The notes under the pieces were generated by a model. That model made no database searches. It saw only the letters and a program-made list of their open reading frames with translations, and was not told where the DNA came from. Positions 8,813-17,035 of a DNA stretch of 64,000 nt are shown in pieces. Both the position numbers and the translations under genes were made by a program. The stretch comes from DAOMFB01 sp963721385. GTDB lineage: Bacteria; Acidobacteriota; Thermoanaerobaculia; UBA5066. Location: positions 434,001 to 498,000 of the forward strand of contig CAVRJB010000019.1 in assembly GCA_963721385.1 (NCBI GenBank). The letters run 5' to 3'. Position 1 is the first letter of the stretch; the number at the start of each line of letters is the position of its first letter.

Positions 8813-9987
8813 CCGACCTGCCGGAGCGCGTTCGTGATCTTCGTGAAGGCGGCCCGGCCGGCCGGGAAGACGCCCCCGAAGAAGCCCATCAGGAGGGAGA
8901 AGACGACGCCCGTCATGAGGAGCTGCGGCGTCAGGCGGAACGCGAAGACGACCTCCGAGAAGGTGGCGAAGTTCGTCGTCCCGGTGACGCCCGAGAGGGC
9001 CAGCTTCACGGCGAGGATCCCGAGGAAGCAGCCGAGGATGCCGCCGAGGAGGGCGAGGAAGATCGACTCCAGGACGAACGACGCCATGACGGACAGGCGC
9101 GAGAAGCCGAGGGCGCGGAGCGTCGCGATCTCGCGCGTCCGCGCCGAGACGGCGGCGTACATCGTGTTCATGGCGCCGAAGCAGGCGCCGATCGCCATGA
9201 CGACGCCGACGAAGAAGCCGAGGAACTTGATCGGCGCCGCGGTGGACGTCTGCTCGTCGTAGTACTTCCGCTCGATCTTCCCCTCCAGCGCGAGCCTCGG
9301 GTCGCCCGCGAGCCCGGCCAGGAACTGGTCGCGGCCGGCGCGGTCCGTCGTCCGCGCGAGGACGGACGAGTAGCCGTTCCGCTTGAAGTCCGTCGCCATC
9401 GACTCGACGTCGGTCCAGATCTCGCTGTCGGGGGCCGTGCCGCCGGCGTCGAAGAGGCCCACGACCGTCCAGCGGTAGGCCCCGAACCGGATCGTCTGCC
9501 CGATGCCGCAGCTCGCGAAGCGGCGCGCGACGCTCATCGAGACGATCACCTCCGACTTGCCGGGCTCGAACATCCGCCCCTTCTCGAGGTTGAGGCCCGG
9601 CCGGAGCTTCATCGCCTTCTCGGCGACGCCCCGGATCGTCACGTTGGACGACCCGCCGCCCAGCTTGTCGAGGTTCAGGACGACGACGAGCTCGTTCGAG
9701 GCGAGGGGCTTCCCGTCCGCGTCCTTCGCGATCCCGGGGAGCGTCATGAGGAGCGGCACCTGGTCCCGCGAGATTCCCGACTGGAGCTCCGACTGCGAGT
9801 TCTGCCGGAGGACGAGGACGTTGCTGTCCGAGCCCGACGCCGTGAAGACGCGGGTCAGTCCCTCGCCGAGCGACATGACGCAGAGGAAGACGGCCACGAC
9901 GAGCCCGATGCCGAGGACGGTCAGGAACGTCGTGATCTTCCGGACGAAGAGGTTGCGCCAGTTGTACTTGAGCGGGATCGCGAGCAT
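8809..9987 (-). CDS. FtsX/MacB-type ABC transporter permease (fourth of the run)
   Basis: A protein of 392 residues with one N-terminal membrane helix (about 20-40, LTVLGIGLVVAVFLCVMSL), a long periplasmic MacB core domain to about 260, then three helices in the FtsX domain (GFFVGVVMAIGACFGAMN, ASFVLESIFLALLGGILGC, VVFSLLMGFFGGVFPAGR). The motif EIATLRALGFSR marks the cytoplasmic coupling loop. It differs clearly from the three permeases upstream and probably forms a heteromer with one of them. It starts 10 bases after the previous permease and overlaps the AidB-like gene. Substrate unknown. Confidence 0.87.
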   Translation of the reverse strand: MLAIPLKYNWRNLFVRKITTFLTVLGIGLVVAVFLCVMSLGEGLTRVFTASGSDSNVLVLRQNSQSELQSGISRDQVPLLMTLPGIAKDADGKPLASNELVVVLNLDKLGGGSSNVTIRGVAEKAMKLRPGLNLEKGRMFEPGKSEVIVSMSVARRFASCGIGQTIRFGAYRWTVVGLFDAGGTAPDSEIWTDVESMATDFKRNGYSSVLARTTDRAGRDQFLAGLAGDPRLALEGKIERKYYDEQTSTAAPIKFLGFFVGVVMAIGACFGAMNTMYAAVSARTREIATLRALGFSRLSVMASFVLESIFLALLGGILGCFLGILAVKLALSGVTGTTNFATFSEVVFAFRLTPQLLMTGVVFSLLMGFFGGVFPAGRAAFTKITNALRQVG

Positions 9988-9997
9988 TTGACCTCCG

Positions 9998-11155
9998 TCA
10001 GACCACCTGTCTGAGACCGTCGACGATGGAGCGGCGGGACGAGCGCAGGGCCGGCCCGAGGCCGGCGAGGATGCCGACGAGGAGCGTCAGGGCGAACGCC
10101 CCGGCGAGGACCTCCGGATAGACCCGCAGCGCTGCGGCGAGGCCGGCGAGCGGCGAGTAGAGGACGAAGGCGCGAAGATTCGGGAAGAGGCCGAGAAACA
10201 GGGCGAGGCCGAGACCGGCCCCGGCGAGCGAGAGGAGGGCGCTCTCGCCGACGAGGAGGCCGAAGAGCGTCTGCCGCGTGAAGCCGAGCGTCCGGAGGAC
10301 GGCGAACTCGACGACCCGCTCGCGCGCGGCCATCGCCATCGTGTTCGCGGCGATCAGGAGGACGACCGCGGCCACGACGACCGTCAGGCTGCGGAAGAAG
10401 AGCTTCACGTTCCCGAGGAGGGCGACGTAGTTGTTCTGGAACTCCTTCTCGGTCTCGGCGCGGACGGGGAACGGGGAGTTCTCGAACAGGGCGTTGATCC
10501 GCGGGATGAGGTCGCGGGCGGCCGCGGCCCCGTCGGCCTTCACCCAGATCATCGTGTACCGGCCCGCCCGGTGGGGGAGCGCTTCGTCGATCACCTTCTG
10601 GTCGAAGAAGACGGCGGCCTCGTCGTTCCCGCGGTAGACGGCCCGGATCGTGAAGGTGTAGACGCCCGGCCAGATGTCGCCCGTGAGGGTGATCTGCTGT
10701 CCCAGCTTCCAGCCGTACTTCTTCATCAGGAGCTCGCCGACGAGGAGCCCGCTCCGGTCGGCCTTCCACGCCTCGGCCGAGCCGTCCACGACTCCCTCGG
10801 TGTCGAAGACGTCGAAGAAGGCGGGCGGGTCGACGGCGAAGCGCTCGAAGACGTTGAACGCGGAAAAGTCGACGTAGCGGCCGCCGAACCAGTTGAAGGG
10901 CGTCACGGCCTTCACGCCGGGAAGCGTCCGGATCTTTTCGAGGTGAGACGCCGGGAGGACGTTGGCGATCGAGACCTTGTGCCGGACGGCGAGGCGGAAC
11001 ATCCCGCGCCCCTGCGAGGGATCCGCGTCGAGCATCGCGAGGAACGTCCCGAGGAGGCAGATGACGAGAAAGGGGAGGAGGATCGAGCCGATCGTGAGGC
11101 CCGACCGGGTCCTCTTCCGGAGCAGGTTCTTCAGGACGTACGGAAGGAACTTCAT
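9998..11155 (-). CDS. FtsX/MacB-type ABC transporter permease (third of the run)
   Basis: A protein of 385 residues starting MKFLPYVLKNLLRKRTRSG, with a membrane helix at about 20-40 (ILLPFLVICLLGTFLAML), a periplasmic MacB domain, and three C-terminal helices. The coupling motif EFAVLRTLGFTRQTLFG is near residue 285. Start and previous stop overlap as TGATG at 11157-11153, a typical translational coupling arrangement. It is a close paralogue of the two preceding permeases: all share the N-terminal (V)LKN(L/V)(F/L)RK(K/R)TR pattern. An in-frame extension far upstream is antisense-like shadow of the neighbour, not part of this gene. Confidence 0.87.
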   Translation of the reverse strand: MKFLPYVLKNLLRKRTRSGLTIGSILLPFLVICLLGTFLAMLDADPSQGRGMFRLAVRHKVSIANVLPASHLEKIRTLPGVKAVTPFNWFGGRYVDFSAFNVFERFAVDPPAFFDVFDTEGVVDGSAEAWKADRSGLLVGELLMKKYGWKLGQQITLTGDIWPGVYTFTIRAVYRGNDEAAVFFDQKVIDEALPHRAGRYTMIWVKADGAAAARDLIPRINALFENSPFPVRAETEKEFQNNYVALLGNVKLFFRSLTVVVAAVVLLIAANTMAMAARERVVEFAVLRTLGFTRQTLFGLLVGESALLSLAGAGLGLALFLGLFPNLRAFVLYSPLAGLAAALRVYPEVLAGAFALTLLVGILAGLGPALRSSRRSIVDGLRQVV

Positions 11156-12321
11156 CACCCGACCTGCCGGAGGCCGTCGGTGATCGTCCGCTGCGAGGCG
11201 CGGACGGCCGGCACGACGCCGGCGAGGATCCCGATGAGAAGCGTCGCGAAGAACGCCACGCCGAGAAGGAGCGGGTCGGGCAGGGCCCCCATCCCGGCGG
11301 CGAAGCCCCCCATCGGCGAGTACTGGATTCCCTTCCGGAAAGCGGGGTAGAAGAGCGTGAAGAGGCCGAGGCCGAGGAAGCCGCCGAAGACGGCCAGCAG
11401 GACGCTCTCGCCGAGGATCATTCCGAGGATCGTTTCTTTCGGGTAGCCGAGCGTCCGGAGGACCGCGATCTCGGTGATCCGCTCCCGGGCCGCCATCGCC
11501 ATCGTGTTCGCGGCGATCAGGAGGATGACGAACCCGATGATGACGGCGATGGAGGTGAGGAGGAGCTTGACGTTTCCGAGCATGGAGACCCAGCCGTTCT
11601 GGAACTCCTTCTCCGTCTCCGTTCGCGTCGGGTGGTCGGAATTCTCGAAGAGGGCGTCGACCTGCGCGGGAATTTTCGCCGCGGCCCCCGGACTTGCTGC
11701 CTTGATCCAGTACCAGCCGACGTAGCCCTTCACGCGCGGCAGCGCCTCCTCGATGTACGAATGGTGGAAGTAGAGGCCCGTCTCGTCCGGCCCCTTGTAG
11801 ACGGCACGGATCGTCAGCTCGAGCGTGAGGGGGTAGATGTCCCCCTTCAGGGGGACCTTCTGGCCGAGCTTCCAGCCGTACTTCTGCATCAGGACGCCGC
11901 CCACGAGGGCGCCGGTCCGGTCCTTGACCCACTCCTCGGCCGAGCCCTCCGCCACCGACACTTCGTCGAAGACGCGGAGGAGCGCTTCGGGGTCCGACGT
12001 GGAAAAGCGGGCGAACTGGTTCTTCGCCGACTGGTCGATGTAGGCGCCGCCGAACCAGTTCATCCGGACGATCTCGGTGACGCCCGGAATCTGCCGGATC
12101 TTGGGGCCCTGCGACTCGAGGAGCCAGTTCGTGATCGAGACCTTGTGCCGGGTGATGAGACGGTACATCCCCTTCCCGTTCGAGGGGTCCGCCTCGAGCG
12201 CACGGAGGAGCGTCCCGAGGATGCAGATGACGAAGAGCGGCAGGAGGATCGACCCGACCGTCAGGATCGAACGGGTCTTCTTCCGGAAGAGGTTCTTGAG
12301 GACGAACGGGAGGTACTTCAT
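11155..12321 (-). CDS. FtsX/MacB-type ABC transporter permease (second of the run)
   Basis: A protein of 388 residues beginning MKYLPFVLKNLFRKKTRSI. It has the four-helix MacB topology: helix 1 (ILLPLFVICILGTLLRAL), a periplasmic domain of about 230 residues, then GFVILLIAANTMAMAARER, a helix after EIAVLRTLGYPKE and a last helix LLGVAFFATLLIGILAGV. The start overlaps the preceding permease stop by four bases. The periplasmic part has the repeated family signatures FNWFGG-like (RMNWFGGAYID) and GWKLGQKVPLKGDIYP shared with both adjacent permeases, which argues for tandem duplication. Confidence 0.87.
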   Translation of the reverse strand: MKYLPFVLKNLFRKKTRSILTVGSILLPLFVICILGTLLRALEADPSNGKGMYRLITRHKVSITNWLLESQGPKIRQIPGVTEIVRMNWFGGAYIDQSAKNQFARFSTSDPEALLRVFDEVSVAEGSAEEWVKDRTGALVGGVLMQKYGWKLGQKVPLKGDIYPLTLELTIRAVYKGPDETGLYFHHSYIEEALPRVKGYVGWYWIKAASPGAAAKIPAQVDALFENSDHPTRTETEKEFQNGWVSMLGNVKLLLTSIAVIIGFVILLIAANTMAMAARERITEIAVLRTLGYPKETILGMILGESVLLAVFGGFLGLGLFTLFYPAFRKGIQYSPMGGFAAGMGALPDPLLLGVAFFATLLIGILAGVVPAVRASQRTITDGLRQVG

Positions 12322-13484
12322 ACCGCCTGCCGCAGCCCCTCCACGATCGGCCGCCGCGCCGACCGGATGGCCGGGACGAGCCCGGCCACGAGGCCGACGG
12401 AGACCGTGATGAAGAGTCCCATCGCGAGGACCTCCGGGAAGAGGCCGAACGACGCCGCGAACCCGGACATCGGCGACTGCATGAGCCCCGCCTTCAGGCC
12501 CGGCTCCGCGAGGACGAAGAGGAGGATCCCGAGCCCGCCGCCGATCAGCGCGAGGAGGAGACTCTCGGCGAGGACCATGCCGAGGATGGCCGGCTTCCCG
12601 AAGCCGAGCGTCCGGAGGACCGCGATCTCCGTCACCCGCTCGCGCGCGGCCATCGCCATCGTGTTGGCGGCGATCAGGAAGATGACGAAGACGATGATGG
12701 TGGCGATGGCGTTGATCAGGAGCTTCACGTTCCCGAGCATCTGGACGAAGCCCATCTGGAAGGCCTTCTCGCTCTCGGTCTTCGTCGGCGCCGCGGCGTT
12801 CTCGAACATCGCGTCGATCTCGCGCGTCAGCCGCTCGGCAGCGGGGCCGTCGGCCGCCTTCACCCAGACGGTTCCGACCTGTCCCGCCACGGACGGCAGG
12901 GCCTCCTCGAGGTACTTCCGGTTGAAGAAGACCGACATCGCGTTCCCGTCGGGGAGCTGGAAGATCCCCCGGACCGTCAGCTCCAGCGTCACGGGGAAGA
13001 TGTCGCCGACGAGGACGACCTTGTCGCCGAGTTTCCAGCCGAACTTCTTCACGAGGTTGTCGCCGACGACGGCGCCGGTCCGGTCGGCCAGCCACTCCTC
13101 CTTCGAGCCGGCGACGATCTTCGCGTCGTCGAAGACCTGGAGGAACGTCTCCGGCTCGACCGCGAAGCGGGGGAAGAAGTTCTTCGCCGACTGGTCGACG
13201 TACTTCCCGCCGAACCAGGTGAACTTCGTCGCGGCGACGACGCCCGGGAGCTGGCGGATCTTCTCGAAGTAGGCGACGGGCAGCGGGTTCCCGAGCGACA
13301 CCTTGTGCCGCGTCACCGTCCGGAACATCCCGCGGGTGGCGCCCGGGTCCGGGCGGTCGAGCGCCCGGAGGAACGTCCCCATCAGGTTGATGACGAGGAG
13401 CGGCAGGACGATCGACGCGATGGTCAGCGCCGTCCGCGTCTTCTTCCGGAAGACGTTCTTGAGCACCAGGGGGAGGAACTTCAA
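12318..13484 (-). CDS. FtsX/MacB-type ABC transporter permease (first of the run), TTG start
   Basis: A protein of 388 residues. The initiator is TTG at 13484 inside CC-TTGA, which overlaps the ATPase stop by four bases. The first residues KFLPLVLKNVFRKKTRTAL align with the starts of the next two permeases, which supports this start. It has helix 1 (IVLPLLVINLMGTFLRAL), the periplasmic MacB domain with FTWFGGKYVD and GWKLGDKVVLVGDIFP, and the coupling motif EIAVLRTLGFGKPAILG. Together with the ATPase just upstream it forms the core of the exporter. Confidence 0.86.
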   Translation of the reverse strand: MKFLPLVLKNVFRKKTRTALTIASIVLPLLVINLMGTFLRALDRPDPGATRGMFRTVTRHKVSLGNPLPVAYFEKIRQLPGVVAATKFTWFGGKYVDQSAKNFFPRFAVEPETFLQVFDDAKIVAGSKEEWLADRTGAVVGDNLVKKFGWKLGDKVVLVGDIFPVTLELTVRGIFQLPDGNAMSVFFNRKYLEEALPSVAGQVGTVWVKAADGPAAERLTREIDAMFENAAAPTKTESEKAFQMGFVQMLGNVKLLINAIATIIVFVIFLIAANTMAMAARERVTEIAVLRTLGFGKPAILGMVLAESLLLALIGGGLGILLFVLAEPGLKAGLMQSPMSGFAASFGLFPEVLAMGLFITVSVGLVAGLVPAIRSARRPIVEGLRQAV

Positions 13485-14239
13485 GGGGCGCCCATCCCTC
13501 CGCCGGACGCCGCGATGGCCGCGGCCATCCCGACTTCCTTCTGGCCCGCCGCCGCGCGGAAGTCCTCCTTGAGGACTCCCTTGTCGAGGTGGACGAGCCG
13601 GTGCGCGCGCGCCGCGGCGCGGGGGTCGTGCGTCACCATGACGATCGTCTTCTTGAACTCGTCGTTCAGCCGCTCGAGAAGGACGAGGATCTCCTCGCCG
13701 CTCTTGGCGTCGAGGTCGCCGGTCGGCTCGTCGGCCACGAGGAGCTTCGGGTCCGTCGCGATGGCGCGCGCGATGGCGACGCGCTGCTCCTGCCCGCCCG
13801 AGAGCTGCCGCGGGTAGTGGTCCATCCGGTCCGAGAGGCCGACGATCGAGAGGGCCAGCTCCGCCTGCTTCCGGCGGCGGACCCGGGAGAGCTTCGTCAG
13901 GAGGAGCGGCAGCTCGACGTTCTCGAAGGCCGTCAGGACGGGGACGAGGTTGTAGAGCTGGAAGATGAAGCCGATGTTGCCGCTCCGCCACTTCGCGAGC
14001 TGGCCCTCGCTCATCCCGCCGACGCTGACCCCGCCGACCACGATCTTCCCGGAGGTCGGCCGGTCGATCCCCGCCACGAGGTTGAGAAGCGTCGTCTTCC
14101 CCGACCCGGACGGGCCCATCAGGGCGATGAACTCCCCCTCGTCGACGGAGAGGCTGAGTCCCGTGAGAACCGTCAGGGTCTGCGTGTCGCGGGTGTAGCT
14201 CTTGACGAGGTTGTCGATCTGGATGAACGGCTCGGCCAT
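13481..14239 (-). CDS. ABC transporter ATP-binding protein, LolD/MacB type
   Basis: A protein of 252 residues. Walker A is GPSGSGKT near residue 45, the Q-loop IFQLYNLVP near 95, signature LSGGQEQR near 148, Walker B LLVADEPTGDLD near 168 and H-loop VTHDPRAA near 205. It is the LolD/MacB/FtsE type that pairs with FtsX-like permeases in lipoprotein, antibiotic or peptide export. An AAGGAG ribosome site sits seven bases before ATG at 14239. The last 15 residues are an unusual Ala/Gly-rich tail that reads into the overlap with the first permease. It is the only ATPase for four permeases. Confidence 0.92.
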   Translation of the reverse strand: MAEPFIQIDNLVKSYTRDTQTLTVLTGLSLSVDEGEFIALMGPSGSGKTTLLNLVAGIDRPTSGKIVVGGVSVGGMSEGQLAKWRSGNIGFIFQLYNLVPVLTAFENVELPLLLTKLSRVRRRKQAELALSIVGLSDRMDHYPRQLSGGQEQRVAIARAIATDPKLLVADEPTGDLDAKSGEEILVLLERLNDEFKKTIVMVTHDPRAAARAHRLVHLDKGVLKEDFRAAAGQKEVGMAAAIAASGGGMGAP

Positions 14240-14262
14240 CGGATCTCCTTCGGTGTCCCGGC

Positions 14263-15471
14263 TCAGTCCTTCTTGACGCGGACCTTCTGCTCGGCCCGCC
14301 ACGCGCGCGTCCCGGCCGCGTCGGCGACGACCTCTTCGCCGCCCGCGGCTCCCGCCGTCACCTCGATCTGGGTCCCGGCCTCGCGGCCCAGGGTCAGCGC
14401 CCGAAAGGCGGCGCGGTCGCCCGTCACGAAGAGAGCGCCCTTCTTCCCGTCCACCTCGACGACCGAGGCGGCGGGGATCATCACCTTCGGCTTCGCGTTC
14501 TCGGCCACCTTCCGCCCGGGGTCGAGGAAGACGACGCGGCACGACATCTCGGGGAGGACCCGCGCGTCCCGGTCGGTGATCTCGACCTTCACCTTGACCG
14601 ATCCCTTCTGCCGGTCGGCCGTCGGGACGATCTGGCGGAGGCGGGCCTTGTACGGCCGGTCGGGGTAGGCGTCCAGCGTCACCTCCGCCGGCTGGCCGAG
14701 GACCAGCTTGCCGAGGTTCTGCTCGTTGATGTCGGCCTCCATCTCGAGCGAGCCGAGGTCGACGATGACGGCGAAGGTCGCGCCCGCCGAGCCGGCGCCG
14801 CCGAAGCCCTGGGGGGCGACCGTCTCGCCGAGGAAGGCCTTCTTCACGGTGACGACCCCGTCGATCGGGGCGTAGATCTCGGCGTTCTTGATCAGCTCCT
14901 CGGTGTACCTCACCTGCTGGTCGATGGAGGCGATCTGGGCCGTGAGCGAGCGGACCTGCGCGTCGGCCGAGTCGTACGCCTGCTGGGTGCCGATCTTGTC
15001 CTCGAGGAGGGCCTTCGCCCGGTCCCGGTCCCGCTTCCCGTTGTCGAGCTGAGCGAGGACCTGGTCCTTCGTGGCGAGGTACTGGCGCTTCTGGGCCTCC
15101 AGCTCCTGCGACTCGAGGCGGGCGACGAGTTCGCCCTTCTTCACGCGCTGCCCTTCTTCGAGGTTCAGCCAGGCGATCCGGCCGACCGACTTGGGGGAGA
15201 TCTCGGCCTTCGACCGGGCCACGATGTAGCCCGAGGCCGTCAGGATGGTCGAGGCCTGCGTCGGCGTGACGAGGGCGATCCGCGTCGTCGTCACCTCGGG
15301 GGCCCGGAGGGCGACGCCCCCCTTGGCTCGGACGGAAAGAAACGCGGCCCCGATCGCGAGGACCGCGATCGTGGCCAGGGCGGGGTAGAGAAAGCGCCGC
15401 GGAGAGGGAGCTTCGTCCCTCTCGATGCGGAGCCCGGTCAGGTCGGCAGTCTTGTTCTGGGGTTCCGTCAT
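14263..15471 (-). CDS. Periplasmic adaptor (HlyD/MacA family membrane fusion protein)
   Basis: A protein of 402 residues. A single N-terminal helix (residues about 33-53, FLYPALATIAVLAIGAAFLSV) anchors it in the inner membrane. The biotinyl-lipoyl motif is split in the usual way (GRIAWLNLEEGQRVKKGELVARLESQ and the second half EIYAPIDGVVTVKKAFLGE) around a coiled-coil hairpin at about 115-185 that contacts an outer-membrane channel. A beta-barrel and a membrane-proximal domain follow. It heads the operon with the ATPase 24 bases downstream, so the complex is probably a MacAB-like tripartite exporter. No TolC gene is in the window. ATG at 15471 is preferred over an upstream start at 15534. Confidence 0.88.
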   Translation of the reverse strand: MTEPQNKTADLTGLRIERDEAPSPRRFLYPALATIAVLAIGAAFLSVRAKGGVALRAPEVTTTRIALVTPTQASTILTASGYIVARSKAEISPKSVGRIAWLNLEEGQRVKKGELVARLESQELEAQKRQYLATKDQVLAQLDNGKRDRDRAKALLEDKIGTQQAYDSADAQVRSLTAQIASIDQQVRYTEELIKNAEIYAPIDGVVTVKKAFLGETVAPQGFGGAGSAGATFAVIVDLGSLEMEADINEQNLGKLVLGQPAEVTLDAYPDRPYKARLRQIVPTADRQKGSVKVKVEITDRDARVLPEMSCRVVFLDPGRKVAENAKPKVMIPAASVVEVDGKKGALFVTGDRAAFRALTLGREAGTQIEVTAGAAGGEEVVADAAGTRAWRAEQKVRVKKD

Positions 15472-15565
15472 GATCCTGGGCCGCCCCTTCGAAATGCGCG
15501 GCAGAGAGTCTACAGGCCGGCCCCGGGCGGTCAAACCTCTCTACGTCGAAGGGTTCTCGGCAGTT

Positions 15566-17008
15566 TCAGCTCGAGCGCTCGGCGGCTGCGGCCGTTCGGA
15601 AGGCGTCCAGAAAGAGCCCGAGGTGGCGCCGTTCGGTCCGGACGTTTCCGATCGCTGCGCGGAGGACGTATCGGCCTCTCAGGACGGAATGCGAGATGAA
15701 GCTCCGCCCGTCGGTGTTGATCCGCTCGAGAATCCGGCGGTTCGCCTCGTCGGCTTCTTCCGGCGAGAGCCCGGGTGGCGCAAAGCGAAACGCCACGACC
15801 GAGAACGGCGTCGGCGCGACGATCTCGACGAACGGCTCTCTCTCGAGCGCCGCGCGGAGCTCCTTCGCGAGCTCGAGGTGGTGCCGGAGCCGCGCGCGAA
15901 CCCCCTCGACGCCGAAGGCGCGGAGCGTCATCCACATCTTCAGCGCGCGGAAGCGGCGCCCCAGCTGGACGCCGTAGTCCATGTACTCGCGAACGCCCCC
16001 CTTCCCTTCGGGGGTCTCGAGGTAGGCCGGGACGACCGAGAAGGCGCGGCGGACCCGCTCCATCCGCCGGAAAAGGAGGGCCGTGCACTCGAGCGGGACC
16101 AGCATCCACTTGTGCGGGTTGAAGAGGACCGAGTCGGCGCGCTCCCACCCCGCGAAGAGAGGTCGCATCTCGGGGAGCGCGGCCGCCGAGCCGGCGTAGG
16201 CGGCGTCCACGTGGAGCCAGAGCTTCTCGCGCTCGCAGATCGCGGCGATCGCCTCGCACGGGTCGACCGAGGTGAAGCTCGTCGTCCCGACGGTGGCCAC
16301 GACCGCGACGGGGACGCGGCCGGCGGCCCGGTCTTCCGAGATCGCCGCCGCGAGGGCGTCGGGGCGCATCCGGAACTCCGCGTCGACCGGGATCTTGCGG
16401 AGCCCCGAGGTCCCGAAGCCGAGGACGACGCACGCCTTGTCGATCGAGGAGTGGGCGTGCTCCGAGGCGTAGACGACACCGGCGGGGCGCCCGGCGAGCC
16501 CCGTCTTCCGGACGTCGGGGAAGGCCTGCTCGCGCGCGGCCGTGAGCGCGATGAGCGAGCCGGTCGAGGCGGTGTCGGCGAGCTGGCCGTCGAAGCCGTC
16601 GGGGGCGGGCGGCAGTCCGACGATCTCGACGAGCCATTTCACGACCACCTGCTCGAGCTCGGTCAGGACGGGCGACGTCCGCCAGAGGATCCCGACCTGG
16701 TTGTACCCGGCGGCCAGGAAGTCGCCGACGACGGCCGGGGCGACGCCGGTGTTCGCGAAGTAGGCGAGGTAGCCGGGGTGCTGCCAGTGCGTCAGGTTCG
16801 GCTCGACGATCGCGTCGAGGTCGCGCTCGATCGCCTCCCACGGCTCGGGGTTCTCGGGGGGATGGGGCGGGAGCTGCGCGATCACCTCGCCCGGCTTCGT
16901 CCGCGCGAGGACCGGCCGCGACTCCAGCGTCTCGAAGTAGCGGGCCAGCCGCTCGACCGCGGCGTTCCCCATCTTCCGGAACTCCTCGGGAGTGAAGTCG
17001 CCGCCCAT
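15566..17008 (-). CDS. Group II PLP-dependent aromatic/aliphatic amino acid decarboxylase
   Basis: A protein of 480 residues of the DDC family. The fold-type I active site is complete: TASTGSLIAL near residue 130, EHAHSSIDKAC near 185, HVDAAYAGSAA near 265 and the PLP lysine in NPHKWM near residue 297. Family members decarboxylate L-DOPA, tryptophan, tyrosine, glutamate or diaminobutyrate; the substrate is not evident. It lies 27 bases after the VWFA gene on the same strand and 94 bases before the exporter operon, so it may be co-transcribed with either. Production of an amine close to speD is suggestive but unproven. Confidence 0.88.
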   Translation of the reverse strand: MGGDFTPEEFRKMGNAAVERLARYFETLESRPVLARTKPGEVIAQLPPHPPENPEPWEAIERDLDAIVEPNLTHWQHPGYLAYFANTGVAPAVVGDFLAAGYNQVGILWRTSPVLTELEQVVVKWLVEIVGLPPAPDGFDGQLADTASTGSLIALTAAREQAFPDVRKTGLAGRPAGVVYASEHAHSSIDKACVVLGFGTSGLRKIPVDAEFRMRPDALAAAISEDRAAGRVPVAVVATVGTTSFTSVDPCEAIAAICEREKLWLHVDAAYAGSAAALPEMRPLFAGWERADSVLFNPHKWMLVPLECTALLFRRMERVRRAFSVVPAYLETPEGKGGVREYMDYGVQLGRRFRALKMWMTLRAFGVEGVRARLRHHLELAKELRAALEREPFVEIVAPTPFSVVAFRFAPPGLSPEEADEANRRILERINTDGRSFISHSVLRGRYVLRAAIGNVRTERRHLGLFLDAFRTAAAAERSS

Positions 17009-17035
17009 CGGGCCGATCTTAGGCGAGGCTTGGGA

